Shown piece by piece: positions 9,793-18,602 of a stretch of 64,000 nt of DNA. The position numbers were made by a program, and so were the translations under genes. The DNA lies in the NCBI GenBank assembly GCA_046329195.1, contig JAXLVB010000001.1, forward strand, positions 1,922,001 through 1,986,000, given 5' to 3'. The stretch is from JAXLVB01 sp046329195 (GTDB lineage Bacteria > Bacteroidota > Bacteroidia > Cytophagales > Spirosomataceae). The number at the start of each line of letters is the position of its first letter. Positions within the stretch are counted from its first letter, which is position 1. Below the pieces are notes generated by a model, which saw nothing but the letters and a program-made list of their open reading frames with translations, was not told the DNA's origin and did no database searches.

Positions 9793-10578
9793 TCAAATAA
9801 GGGTCAGCTTGCGAAATAGATGTTTGTGATGCTGAGGATGTTGCTGATGCTGGTTGAGAGTATCTTGAAGTAACTGATAGATGCGGTCTTTTAAGGGTTC
9901 TACGTCTTGTTGAGTCATGCCTGTTGTATCAATAGGCTCGTGCATTACAATCCATACAGTACCAGGTCTCAAACGTAGCGGAAGTACATCGGGCATAAGC
10001 TGATGATTATTGAGTTGAGTAATAGGCACCACGGGTACTTGATACTCAATTGCCATCACAAATGCCCCTTTCTGAAACTGTGGGTAGAGTTGTGGAGGGT
10101 GCTTTGCCTTAATGCCCCCTTCTGGAAAAATCATAATACTCCGTTGACTTTGTAGGGCTTGGAGCGAGCGCTTCAGCGCACCCATCCGGCTCGATGTACT
10201 GCCTCTATCTACCTGAATATGTAACTTAGAAAACATATAGCCAAACAGCGGAATACCCACAATGTCACTTTTGCCCATGTACGCAAAGTAGTTTTTGATT
10301 ACTACCATCAGTACGGCAATATCAAGGTACGAAAAGTGATTGGCGCAAAACACATACGCTTTGTTAGGGTCTGGCTGCTTGCCTTCGTAACGTATGCGGA
10401 TTGACATGCCAATCAGCAGGAAAAATACATGCCCCCATAGCCGATTGAGCTGGTGAGCGTAGTGCTTCCAAGAAGCTCGCTGGAGGCAGAGATACTGAAA
10501 TGGAAAAATGAGCAAGTACAAAAAGATGAACCAGAATGCCGCCCAAAATGTATAAAGCGCTAGAAAGAATTTTCGCAT
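9793..10578 (-). CDS. 1-acyl-sn-glycerol-3-phosphate acyltransferase (PlsC family)
   Basis: The protein has 261 residues with an N-terminal membrane segment (about 8-30) and a second hydrophobic segment at about 50-60. The acyltransferase motif NHxxxxD is present as NHFSYLD (80-86), and motif III as FPEGG (151-155). It should acylate lysophosphatidate at the inner membrane in phospholipid synthesis, or a related lyso-lipid. The C-terminus is His/Gln-rich. It is divergent from the marR-like gene. Confidence 0.88.
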   Translation of the reverse strand: MRKFFLALYTFWAAFWFIFLYLLIFPFQYLCLQRASWKHYAHQLNRLWGHVFFLLIGMSIRIRYEGKQPDPNKAYVFCANHFSYLDIAVLMVVIKNYFAYMGKSDIVGIPLFGYMFSKLHIQVDRGSTSSRMGALKRSLQALQSQRSIMIFPEGGIKAKHPPQLYPQFQKGAFVMAIEYQVPVVPITQLNNHQLMPDVLPLRLRPGTVWIVMHEPIDTTGMTQQDVEPLKDRIYQLLQDTLNQHQQHPQHHKHLFRKLTLI

Positions 10579-10764
10579 GAATGGTCAGAAAACTTTTGCA
10601 AAGAAAGTAAGTTTCAGCACGTTATCCCAATTGTTAGTCGTCATTTGGCCAGAAAAGTATAAGAATTATATCTTTGTGAGGTCTTGCTATAACATATTTA
10701 TAATCAGTGAGTTAATACTGGTTTCTTCAAAATTTTAGATGCTCAAAAGAGGTATTTTAAATAG

Positions 10765-10815
10765 TATGCTTGCATAACTTTTTTTTTACTATTACTTTTG
10801 TTATGCTTCGCATAA
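10765..10815 (+). promoter_or_regulatory. Promoter and twin operators of the marR-like gene
   Basis: A Bacteroidota-type promoter is visible: TTG at 10770-10772 and TACTTTTG at 10793-10800 (20-base spacer), 28 bases before the start codon. Two palindromes share the half-sites TATGC/GCATA: TATGC-TT-GCATA at 10765-10776 over the -33 element, and TTATGC-TTC-GCATAA at 10801-10815 just after the -7. Their positions fit autorepression by the MarR protein encoded next (inference). Confidence 0.7.
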
Positions 10816-10827
10816 TTTTTAACCAGT

Positions 10828-11298
10828 ATGAAGGCCGACAAAACCGTTGATTATCACATAAAAACAGGATGGCACGCCATCAGCAGAATGTACAATGCCT
10901 ACGCAGCGCAGTTTGACATGACCATGGCCATCGGCTATGTGCTGCTAAACATTGACAAAAATGGCACTCCTGCTACTAAAATTGCTCCAGCGCTGGGCTT
11001 AGAGCCTCGTTCGTTGACCCGAATGCTGAAAACATTGGAAGAAAAGCGCTGGATTCGTCGGGAGTCAGACGATGTGGATAAGCGCATTGTGAATGTGTTT
11101 TTGACCGAAGAAGGCAAGCGTAAGCGAGACTTGGCCCGTCGGGGTGTTTTGGACTTTAATAACAATGTTTATCAGCAAGTAAATGATGAGAAATTGGCCG
11201 TGTTTTTTGAGGTAATGCAGACCATCAGCAAGGTGGTAGAGCAAGAAACCAACACGACCAAGATGAGCCAAAACATTGCTCATATCGAAGAGATATAA
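10828..11298 (+). CDS. MarR-family transcriptional regulator
   Basis: The protein has 156 residues, the normal MarR length. The winged-helix region is at about 45-105: recognition segment TKIAPALGLEPRSLTRMLKTLEE, then the wing RRESDDVDKRIVNVFLTEEGK with the DxR signature (D/KR). The dimerisation helices are at both ends. Twin palindromes over its own promoter indicate autoregulation. The neighbouring DUF2721 gene starts 49 bases downstream and may be co-transcribed. The ligand is unknown. Confidence 0.88.
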   Translation: MKADKTVDYHIKTGWHAISRMYNAYAAQFDMTMAIGYVLLNIDKNGTPATKIAPALGLEPRSLTRMLKTLEEKRWIRRESDDVDKRIVNVFLTEEGKRKRDLARRGVLDFNNNVYQQVNDEKLAVFFEVMQTISKVVEQETNTTKMSQNIAHIEEI

Positions 11299-11346
11299 TT
11301 TGTACCATGATTTTCGTGTAACGCTACCCTTAGATACCTCTTTGTC

Positions 11347-11811
11347 ATGGAACTGACCCTTAGTACACCGGCGTTGCTATTCTCAACAGCCTCGTTGCTG
11401 ATGTTAGGTTTTACAAATCGGTTTATGGCTATTGCCAAACTGATTCGAGACCTCCATGCCGACTACCTCAGCAAGCCTTCTACGCATATTGTAGAACAAC
11501 TCAAAAACCTCCGTTTTCGGGTTCGGCTGATTCGGAATATGCAGTTTTTGGGAGTTTCGAGCCTATTCCTCAGTATTCTATGTATGATTTTTATCTATCT
11601 CGAAATGCAGACTACGGCGGGCTGGTTGTTTGGGTTGGCACTGTTTTTACAAGCAGCTGCGCTAGCAATTTCGGTCTATGAAATCACGATTTCGATTCAG
11701 GCTCTTACGATTGAGCTTTGGGATGTAGAAGAACTTCTCGGCGACACGCCCACAAAGCGCATGCGAGATGGATTGAAGTTTTGGAAACGTAAAAAAACGA
11801 CTAACTCTTAG
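11347..11811 (+). CDS. DUF2721-like membrane protein
   Basis: The protein has 154 residues with three hydrophobic segments (about 8-25, 65-85, 92-115). The N-terminal pattern PALLFSTASLLMLGFTNRFMAIAKLIR is characteristic of DUF2721 inner-membrane proteins, whose function is unknown. Its stop overlaps the stop of the converging gene by four bases. Confidence 0.75.
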   Translation: MELTLSTPALLFSTASLLMLGFTNRFMAIAKLIRDLHADYLSKPSTHIVEQLKNLRFRVRLIRNMQFLGVSSLFLSILCMIFIYLEMQTTAGWLFGLALFLQAAALAISVYEITISIQALTIELWDVEELLGDTPTKRMRDGLKFWKRKKTTNS

Positions 11812-12104
11812 TTTAGCGCTAGCTTAGGAAAACGGTACATACGGCTATCATAGACCATCAGTGGGTCAATCTCGATGTTGAAATACCGATACAAAGGCGA
11901 TTTTGAAAGGTACTCATGTACATTGCTTTCAGAGTCAGCATTGATGACGATCCAACCTTTTGAACGCTCTAAGCTAATGGCATACGAATCAATAACTTCT
12001 GACTGAATAAGCTTGCTGATATAGGCCCGATGCTGTGGGATTTTGGCCATGAAGTCTTGGTCAAGGTAGCTCGGAAACGTAATAGAAACTTGGTATTTGT
12101 TCAT
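11808..12104 (-). CDS. Small YciI/muconolactone isomerase-like protein
   Basis: The protein has 98 residues from the ATG at 12104; an upstream in-frame ATG at 12128 adds eight residues and is less likely. It looks like a ferredoxin-fold dimeric alpha-beta barrel protein (YQVSITFPS..., SLERSKGWIVINADSESNVHEYLSKSPLYRYFNIEIDPLM). Such proteins include muconolactone isomerase-like enzymes; no catalytic role can be set from sequence. Its 3' end overlaps the plus-strand DUF2721 gene by four bases. Confidence 0.7.
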   Translation of the reverse strand: MNKYQVSITFPSYLDQDFMAKIPQHRAYISKLIQSEVIDSYAISLERSKGWIVINADSESNVHEYLSKSPLYRYFNIEIDPLMVYDSRMYRFPKLALN

Positions 12105-12150
12105 GGTAGCGTTACGATTACTTATCAAACATTGCTCCTAACAAGAAGGT

Positions 12151-13155
12151 TCATTCGCCTGTTTTCAATACAATCTTTCCGAACTGTTGCCCAGCTTCCA
12201 TGCGCCGCATGGCCAGTTCGGCATCTTCGAGCCAATAGACTTTGTCCACAACAGGCTTTAATTGTGCCCGCTCAATCAGTTGAATCATCTGCCGAAACTC
12301 CTCGGGTGTACCCATAGTGGAGCCCATGATATTCAGCTGCTTAAAGAATACTTTGGCTGGAATAATGCCATTGATGTTTCCCAATGTCCCACCATAAAAA
12401 ACGATATTACTGCCAGGCGCAGCCACGTCGATGAGCTTGGCAAAACCATCTCCACCAGCGCTATCTATCACCACATCAAAAAGCCCCGCTTGGGCAATGA
12501 GGTCTTTTTCCCACTTGGGTTCTTTGTAGCTAACGCCTCCTTTGGCACCCAAGGCTACTGCACGCTCTATTTTGTCGGCGTGACCTGATGTCACCCAAAC
12601 TTCAGAAGCACCGCCTGCCAGCGCAAATTGCATAGCAAACAACGCCACACCACCTCCAATGCCCGTTACTAATACTTTTTGCCCTGCCAAAAACTGCCCT
12701 CGGGTCATCAACGAACGCCAAGCCGTTAGCCCTGCCAAGGGAATCGCCGCCGCTTCTTCAAACGACAAATGACTTGGTTTTTCGACCAAATAGTCGGTCG
12801 AAATCGTAATGTATTCGGCAAAAGTACCTGGGTCGGGCATGCCCAAAATCTTGAACTCCCGGCTGTAAAACCGATGGTTGGGTCCCCAGTTGAGCGATGG
12901 GTTGATGATAACCTCCTTACCTACCCAAGTAGTGTCGCTGGTATCCCCAACGGCCTCCACCACACCTGCCCCATCGGAGCCTAACTGTACTGGAAAGCGC
13001 AAGCCGGGATAAAGTCCACCTTGAATCCAAACGTCTCGGTGGTTGAGGGCAGCCGCTTTGATACGAACCAATGCTTGACCTGCCGCAGGAGCAGGAGTAG
13101 GTATTTCTTGTACAATGAGGGGTTTGTGGAGTCCTTCGAGTATAGCAGCTTTCAT
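12151..13155 (-). CDS. Zinc-independent MDR alcohol dehydrogenase / quinone oxidoreductase
   Basis: The protein has 334 residues, full length for the medium-chain dehydrogenase/reductase family. It has a GroES-like N-terminal fold (AAALNHRDVWIQGG, GSDGAGVVEAVG) and a Rossmann domain with GIGGGVALFAMQFA at about 165-178 for NAD(P)H. The usual structural-zinc cysteine cluster is absent. It should reduce a quinone, enone or aldehyde using NAD(P)H. It is probably a single-gene unit. Confidence 0.85.
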   Translation of the reverse strand: MKAAILEGLHKPLIVQEIPTPAPAAGQALVRIKAAALNHRDVWIQGGLYPGLRFPVQLGSDGAGVVEAVGDTSDTTWVGKEVIINPSLNWGPNHRFYSREFKILGMPDPGTFAEYITISTDYLVEKPSHLSFEEAAAIPLAGLTAWRSLMTRGQFLAGQKVLVTGIGGGVALFAMQFALAGGASEVWVTSGHADKIERAVALGAKGGVSYKEPKWEKDLIAQAGLFDVVIDSAGGDGFAKLIDVAAPGSNIVFYGGTLGNINGIIPAKVFFKQLNIMGSTMGTPEEFRQMIQLIERAQLKPVVDKVYWLEDAELAMRRMEAGQQFGKIVLKTGE

Positions 13156-13286
13156 AAAGTGAGCAAAAAGAATGTTGTTAGTTACAACAGCTATCCCTCC
13201 AAATTTGTTTCAAGCCTATGGGGGCGCTACCAGATTCGGAGGGATAAACGTATGGGTTTACGAAATCAAATGACCATGAAGAGTCC

Positions 13287-14039
13287 TTACAAGGTCTTGA
13301 TGCGGATGTTGCGATACGACACCGCCTGTCCGTGATCTTGCAGTGCCAAGTGGCCTTTGTACTTCTTGGCAAAATCCCATTTGGCAAACTTGCTGGCTTC
13401 AAAACGTTTTTTGTAATCGTCAGAATTCCACTGATAATCAGCTGTTTTTTGGCCATTCACAAAGTGTTCAATATGTCCTTTGTTCACAATGATTGCGCCT
13501 GTGTTCCACTCTCCAGCAGGTTTGGCGGCGGCCACTAATGGCGGATACAGGTCATAAGCAGCTCCCGATTTTTGCTTGTCATCGAGTTTGTCGGGCCAGC
13601 CGAGGTCGTCAATCACCTGGTATTCAGGGCCTGTGAAGTAGGTGTGTTCGTATTTTTTCGGTTCGTCCTGAATCATATACATCACACCGCTATTGCCACC
13701 TTTGCCTACTTTCCAGTCGAAGCGCAGTTCAAAGTTTTCGTATTCGGCGTTCGACACGAGGTCGCCATTGCCGCCTTTTGTGACAAGCACTCCGTTGGCG
13801 ATGGCCCACGTAGGCGTACTGTCTTTGCCGTAGGTATGCCAGTTGGCAAACGTTTTGCCATCAAAAAGCAAGCTGAATCCGGCAGATTGTTCGTCAGCAG
13901 GCAGCGCTGTCATGCCTGAGTCGGCTGGGGCAGTTGTGGTGGTGGCGGTAGAATCGGTAGAGGCTTTGTCCGAAGTTTTTGGGCTGCTACAAGCCGCCAA
14001 CAGGCCCAATGAGGCCACCAAAAGAAGCGATTTTTGCAT
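13287..14039 (-). CDS. DUF1080 lipoprotein (3-keto-disaccharide hydrolase-like)
   Basis: The protein has 250 residues from the ATG at 14039, which begins a lipoprotein signal (LGLLAACSS). A Ser/Thr/Ala linker leads to one DUF1080 domain: FSLLFDGKTFANWHTYG, ELRFDWKVGKGGNSGVMYM, GPEYQVIDD and the terminal GHLALQDHGQAVSYRNIRIK, all family hallmarks. It is predicted to act on keto-glycosides or related glycans on the outer side of a membrane. It is a paralogue of the DUF1080-PA14 protein at 2406-4253. Confidence 0.88.
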   Translation of the reverse strand: MQKSLLLVASLGLLAACSSPKTSDKASTDSTATTTTAPADSGMTALPADEQSAGFSLLFDGKTFANWHTYGKDSTPTWAIANGVLVTKGGNGDLVSNAEYENFELRFDWKVGKGGNSGVMYMIQDEPKKYEHTYFTGPEYQVIDDLGWPDKLDDKQKSGAAYDLYPPLVAAAKPAGEWNTGAIIVNKGHIEHFVNGQKTADYQWNSDDYKKRFEASKFAKWDFAKKYKGHLALQDHGQAVSYRNIRIKTL

Positions 14040-14234
14040 GGGTTTAGAAGTTTGTTGTAGTAAACTTCCAAACCTAAGCAAAAATCCGAAACATGGCAAA
14101 ATGACTTAGTGAAGCGAGGGATAAATCTGATAAGATGAGGCATGACAGCAGGCAACATTGAAAGACCTTGAGTGGCATCTTAACTCCCCAAAGGATTACC
14201 TGCAAAAACTAGTAATGATTTGATTAGTAATGTT

Positions 14235-14999
14235 TTATAATTCAAGTAGAGTTCTGATTTCTTCGGCATAAGTTTGACCAGTCGTGATTTTGCTACGGTT
14301 TTTATCACGCATCATCAGGATATACCGCCCATTAAAATGTTTTTCGGCTTCTCGCAGTAGATGAGTGTTAATGATAGTAGAACGGCTCACCCTCATAAAT
14401 TGCTTGGGGAGTTTGTCTTCTAAGGTCGAAATCGTGTAGGAGGTTAGGTATTTTTGCCCTTCTATCGTAATCAGAAACACATATTTGTCGTCAGCTTCAA
14501 AATAACTGATTTCATCGAGCTGTAGAATAAGGAGCTTGTTAGCAGTCTTGACCGTAATGGAATGGATGTCTTTTTTAGGTTGCATTTGCTCTAATAGCTT
14601 GAGCATCTGCTGATTGTAAAAGTAGTTTTCGGTCTGATTACCAGACAGTTTGGACAATTTTTCGATGGTCAACTTCAGGCGGTCTTCTTCAATGGGTTTG
14701 AGTAAGTAATCAATCGAATTTTGTTCAAAAGCTTTCACGGCGTATTCATCAAAAGCCGTGGCAAACACGACCATTGGCACGTGTCCAAGTTTAGAGAGCA
14801 TCTCAAAACCATTCATAACAGGCATTTCGATGTCCAGAAAAATCAAATCGGGTTTTAAGGATTCAATCAACGAAAAGCCTTCGGCGCCGTTGTTGGCTCG
14901 CCCCACAATCTCAAACGTATCGGCAAACTTGGCCAATAATCGCTCAAGGCGAGCAACGGCCAGCTTTTCGTCATCTATCAGAATGGTACGGAACATCAT
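14235..14999 (-). CDS. LytTR-family response regulator
   Basis: The protein has 254 residues. The receiver domain is at 1-120 with acidic pocket DDE (9-11) and phospho-acceptor Asp56 in FLDIEMP; the conserved Thr (FATAFDEYAV) and Lys (LLKP) follow. The LytTR DNA-binding domain is at about 145-254 (YFEADDKYVFLIT, FMRVSRSTIINT). It lies 21 bases downstream of the pentapeptide-repeat kinase gene, its evident partner. This pair is separate from the LytTR system next to the lanthipeptide array. Confidence 0.92.
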   Translation of the reverse strand: MMFRTILIDDEKLAVARLERLLAKFADTFEIVGRANNGAEGFSLIESLKPDLIFLDIEMPVMNGFEMLSKLGHVPMVVFATAFDEYAVKAFEQNSIDYLLKPIEEDRLKLTIEKLSKLSGNQTENYFYNQQMLKLLEQMQPKKDIHSITVKTANKLLILQLDEISYFEADDKYVFLITIEGQKYLTSYTISTLEDKLPKQFMRVSRSTIINTHLLREAEKHFNGRYILMMRDKNRSKITTGQTYAEEIRTLLEL

Positions 15000-15020
15000 A
15001 AAAGGGATTTGTATTGAAAA

Positions 15021-16496
15021 TCAATCGTTTGCGATAGGGTTAGGTACCTCAAATTTGAGAGGCATTTGAAGGCGGACGTGTTTCTGAGGCGTGTTAATCA
15101 ACTCCATAGAAGCCGACTCGCCGCAGAGCAAACGCAATTTGTCTTGAATACTCTGCAACCCATAGCCTGCGTCGAGTTGCTCTGGAAAAGCCGAGCCATT
15201 GTCGTATAGGTTGATGTACAAAAACGAATGATGTTGTAAAATTTCGATGCGGATTTCGCCCATCGAGGGCATTTTGGATATAGCGTGCTTGATGGCGTTT
15301 TCGACCAGCGGCTGAATGATAAAGCGAGGGATTTTAGCCGTTTTGAGCTTTTCGCCCCGAATGTCAATCGTATAGTTAAGGCGCTCGTCAAATCGCACCT
15401 TTTCTACCTCCAGATACGTCTGCACGATTTCGAGTTCGCTCTCTACCGAATCGTAGTATTGGTCTTTTTTGCTGGTAGCGTATCTAAAAAACTTTGAGAG
15501 GAGCATAGTCATGCGCTCGGCTTTGTCGGGGTCGAGGTGTACCAAACTGGCAATCGAGTTGAGCGCATTATACAAAAAATGAGGGTTGATTTTGGCCTGA
15601 AGAGCTTCTAATTCGGCTTGGGTTTTGAGTCCTTCCAGTTTCAGTAGTTGAAATTCTTGCTCAGAAAGTTTTCGAGTAAGTGTCTGACCTTGACTCTGAA
15701 AGTAATAGAAGGTATTCGATACAAAAAGTGGTCCAAGTATATAAAATGCCCAGTGTACTTGATGAGTAGGGGCATCTGGATAATGCACACTGAGGTATTG
15801 ATAAGCTTCTGTAAACTGCTGTTGTAGAACGATATAAATGACTGAAAAAAACGAAGCAACAAGAATGGATATAAGCAGCGACAAAAGCAAATGTCGTAGC
15901 CACACCGATTTGAAAGTTCGGTCGAGCCAATTGGTTACCAAATAGGTGGTGAGCACCACACCTGCGCCACAGATGATGTTGTTGAACAACACATACTGAT
16001 ACAGAATAGAAAGATTAGGGTCTTTGAGGTTGAGCAAGAGGTTGGTAAAATGAATAATTCCACTGATGCCATAAGTCATAAAAGCCCCGATAATCACACC
16101 TGCAATGCGCCCCCACCAGCCTGTGTAATAAAGCAGATGGGTAAGTTGAGCCATATTTTGCTTGCCTCGGCTTCGTCCTGCTGCCGAGAAACTCAAGTCG
16201 GCATTGCTGAGCGAGGCATTGGTGAGGTTGACCTCTTCCATGCCACAAAAGCTCAGGTTGGCGTTGTCGAGAATAGCCCCTTCAAACGTAGAGAAATTGA
16301 GGTTCGAGAAACTCAAATTAGCACCCCGTAAATTGGAATTGCTGAAATTGACTCCTTCGATGTTCGAGAACCGAAAATCGGCTTTTTCTAGGTTGAGCCC
16401 ACTCAAATCGAGGCCGCTTAAGTCGGCACCTCGCATTCGTAACCCAGGCGAATTGCCAATCAATTGCTCAATATAGGCTCTGGACGACTTTCTCAT
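15021..16496 (-). CDS. LytS-type histidine kinase with N-terminal pentapeptide repeats
   Basis: The protein has 491 residues from the ATG at 16496 (an upstream frame to 16613 is low-complexity and unlikely). Residues about 18-105 are pentapeptide repeats A(D/N)LxF/L, roughly 15 units (GADLSGLDLSGLNLEKADF, GANLSFSNLNFSTFEGAIL). Four membrane segments follow (about 125-290), then a LytS-type kinase core: phosphorylation site KINPHFLYNALNSI, and an HATPase region with PRFIIQPLVENAIKHAI. The repeats form a right-handed beta helix in known structures; here they would lie in the cytoplasm before the first membrane helix and may act as a protein-interaction or sensing module. Two-gene operon with the LytTR regulator. 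Confidence 0.88.
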   Translation of the reverse strand: MRKSSRAYIEQLIGNSPGLRMRGADLSGLDLSGLNLEKADFRFSNIEGVNFSNSNLRGANLSFSNLNFSTFEGAILDNANLSFCGMEEVNLTNASLSNADLSFSAAGRSRGKQNMAQLTHLLYYTGWWGRIAGVIIGAFMTYGISGIIHFTNLLLNLKDPNLSILYQYVLFNNIICGAGVVLTTYLVTNWLDRTFKSVWLRHLLLSLLISILVASFFSVIYIVLQQQFTEAYQYLSVHYPDAPTHQVHWAFYILGPLFVSNTFYYFQSQGQTLTRKLSEQEFQLLKLEGLKTQAELEALQAKINPHFLYNALNSIASLVHLDPDKAERMTMLLSKFFRYATSKKDQYYDSVESELEIVQTYLEVEKVRFDERLNYTIDIRGEKLKTAKIPRFIIQPLVENAIKHAISKMPSMGEIRIEILQHHSFLYINLYDNGSAFPEQLDAGYGLQSIQDKLRLLCGESASMELINTPQKHVRLQMPLKFEVPNPIAND

Positions 16497-16854
16497 ACGG
16501 TACGTTGGGTTATGCCACCTCCTGTTGTTTGTTGGCAATGGAGTAGAAAAGATACATCGTGTTAGGTAGTTTGTGATAGTAGGATACTGTTTTAAGAACT
16601 TGACTGCAATCAATGGATGGCCATCTCACGAATTCACAGCTTCTGCAACGCTAACCACACTGACTTGTGTTGTTTGCTGAATCAAAGTAAGCGAATCGAA
16701 GTGGTAAGATACCATGAATTTTAGACGAAGCATTGAAAATCAGGAGTGAAATGAGGGCTAATGCCTGACGAATTTCTATTTTTGTTCCAAACAACACTCC
16801 GTCGTCGTTGTATCGCTCATCGCTCAAACTTCATCCTTTTAACTTTATCCGACT
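16497..16854. other. Divergent intergenic region of 358 bases
   Basis: It separates the pentapeptide kinase gene from the lipocalin-like gene. A TATTTTTG at 16777-16784 is a good -7 element for the plus-strand gene. Nothing coding was recognised. Confidence 0.5.
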
Positions 16855-17568
16855 ATGAAAAAAATAATTGCATTTGAACTGCTCATCTGTCTGCTTTATT
16901 TGGCGTTTCGCCCGGCAGAGACACCCCTCAGAGGCTCTTGGAAACGCAATAATGCCGATGGCTCTACCACTGTGCTGATTTGCGCCGACCGTTACCTGAT
17001 GTTCTCGACGTATCAGCTGGGAGGCAAACAGTTTGTGTCGGCGGGTGGCGGGCGTTACGAAATCAAGAACAACCGACAGATGGACTATGTTGCTGAATAC
17101 AATACGACTGACTCAACAGTGGTGGGAAATAATGTTTCGCTCGACTTTTCGATAAAAAATGCCCAATTAGCAAGTTCAGCAGGGATTTTGAAAGGAACAT
17201 GGGAGCGCCTAGACGACGGCCAGTCGGTGATGACGGGCGCTTGGCGCATCCGAGCCCGTGAAGGAAACAATGGCGAAATGACACCCATGCAGCGAGGCTC
17301 TCGCAAGACCATCAAAATGCTGTCGGGGACTCGGTTTCAGTGGGCAGCTATCAATGCCGAAACCAAACAATTTTTTGGAACAGGCGGAGGTACCTACACC
17401 ATCAAAGATGGAAAATACACCGAGACACTGGAGTTTTTTAGCCGAGACAACAGCCGAGTAGGTATGGCTCTGACCTTTGACTGGGCCTTGGAGGGCGGCG
17501 ATTGGAAACACGCAGGCAAAAGCTCGACAGGAGGCAAAGTCAACGAGATTTGGGCCAAAGAAGAGTAA
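16855..17568 (+). CDS. Secreted protein with two lipocalin-like repeats
   Basis: The protein has 237 residues with a hydrophobic N-terminus of about 18 residues. Two similar halves are visible: GSWKRNNADGSTTVL...GGGRYEIKNNRQMDYVAEY (about 27-85) and GAWRIRAREGNNGEMT...GGGTYTIKDGKYTETLEFF (about 127-200). Each looks like a small beta-barrel of the lipocalin-like/DUF4488 sort, so the gene probably arose by internal duplication. No ligand or function can be assigned. It converges with the AraC gene, three bases apart. Confidence 0.75.
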   Translation: MKKIIAFELLICLLYLAFRPAETPLRGSWKRNNADGSTTVLICADRYLMFSTYQLGGKQFVSAGGGRYEIKNNRQMDYVAEYNTTDSTVVGNNVSLDFSIKNAQLASSAGILKGTWERLDDGQSVMTGAWRIRAREGNNGEMTPMQRGSRKTIKMLSGTRFQWAAINAETKQFFGTGGGTYTIKDGKYTETLEFFSRDNSRVGMALTFDWALEGGDWKHAGKSSTGGKVNEIWAKEE

Positions 17569-17571
17569 GTG

Positions 17572-18444
17572 TCAGTTACTCCAGTGGTCTTTTTGATACT
17601 GTAAGGGCGTTTTGCCTGTAATGCTCAAAAACTGCCGATTAAAATTAGAGAGCGTGTTGTAGCCGCTTTCGTAGGCGGCTTGGGTTACGCTTAACTTTTT
17701 GTCCAACAGTAACTTACAAGCGTGTCCAATGCGGATTTCGGCCACAAAGGCAAAAAATGTTTTATTGGTTCGGTTTTTAAAATACCGACAAAACGCCGCC
17801 TCGCTCATACTCACCAACGAGGCCAACTCACTCAGGCGAATCTCCTCTTTGAAGTGCTTGAGCACATACTCGTGTACTTTTTGCATTCGCTCGGTTTCAG
17901 ATACTTTATAGGTATTTGTATAACCCATGCTAGCGATGTAAGCGACCTCGGTAGATTGAGAAAGTTGATGCAAAATGCCCAAGAGCTTTATCACTCGGTC
18001 AAAGCCACTGAGTTGGCAAAGGTCACGCATGGCTTGCTGGAGGTAAGGCCGAAACGTTCCGACCACATCAAGCCCTCGATGACTGTTTTGTAGCAATTGG
18101 TGCAACAAGTACATTTCGGGCTTGTCAAAAAAACCTTTACCCACAAAATCTTCTGTAAAATACACTACAATCCCATGAGTCCTCAGTACAGAGTTGTTTT
18201 CAAAATACGCTTTATCACTCCGCCAAAGGTGCGGGATGTTGGGTCCCATAAATACTGTATCGCGGGGCTCAAAATGCCGAATGTCGTCGGCAATAAAGCG
18301 GGTGCCAGTTCCTTCAAGCACTGTGAATAATTGGTAATGCGGATGAAAATGCCAACTGGGGTCAAAATGAGGCTCGATTAACTCCCGAACCGTAAACGAA
18401 CCCACCACACTTTCTACAGACTTTTTAAGTACAGTTTTCATCAA
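17572..18444 (-). CDS. AraC-family transcriptional regulator with cupin sensor
   Basis: The protein has 290 residues. The N-terminal cupin is at about 20-100 (PSWHFHPHYQLFTVLEGTGTRFI, GPNIPHLWRS), the usual sugar/effector-binding fold. The C-terminal double HTH is at about 188-288 (IRLSELASLVSMSEAAFCRYFK; AAYESGYNTLSNFNRQF), with a typical AraC ending. It is divergent from the sugar isomerase gene at 18603, so it probably controls that operon. Confidence 0.9.
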   Translation of the reverse strand: MMKTVLKKSVESVVGSFTVRELIEPHFDPSWHFHPHYQLFTVLEGTGTRFIADDIRHFEPRDTVFMGPNIPHLWRSDKAYFENNSVLRTHGIVVYFTEDFVGKGFFDKPEMYLLHQLLQNSHRGLDVVGTFRPYLQQAMRDLCQLSGFDRVIKLLGILHQLSQSTEVAYIASMGYTNTYKVSETERMQKVHEYVLKHFKEEIRLSELASLVSMSEAAFCRYFKNRTNKTFFAFVAEIRIGHACKLLLDKKLSVTQAAYESGYNTLSNFNRQFLSITGKTPLQYQKDHWSN

Positions 18445-18602
18445 TGACTTTTTAAGTGGTTACCTTCTCCATTTTTGCTTAAAAATACTCGTTTCCTCAA
18501 AATAATATCAAAATACAGTCAGTATTCGCAAAAGTAGGCTTATTTTTTATCATTTTTTCAAGACATTTTTGTAACGTGTTTTTCTCAATTAAAACGAAGC
18601 GT

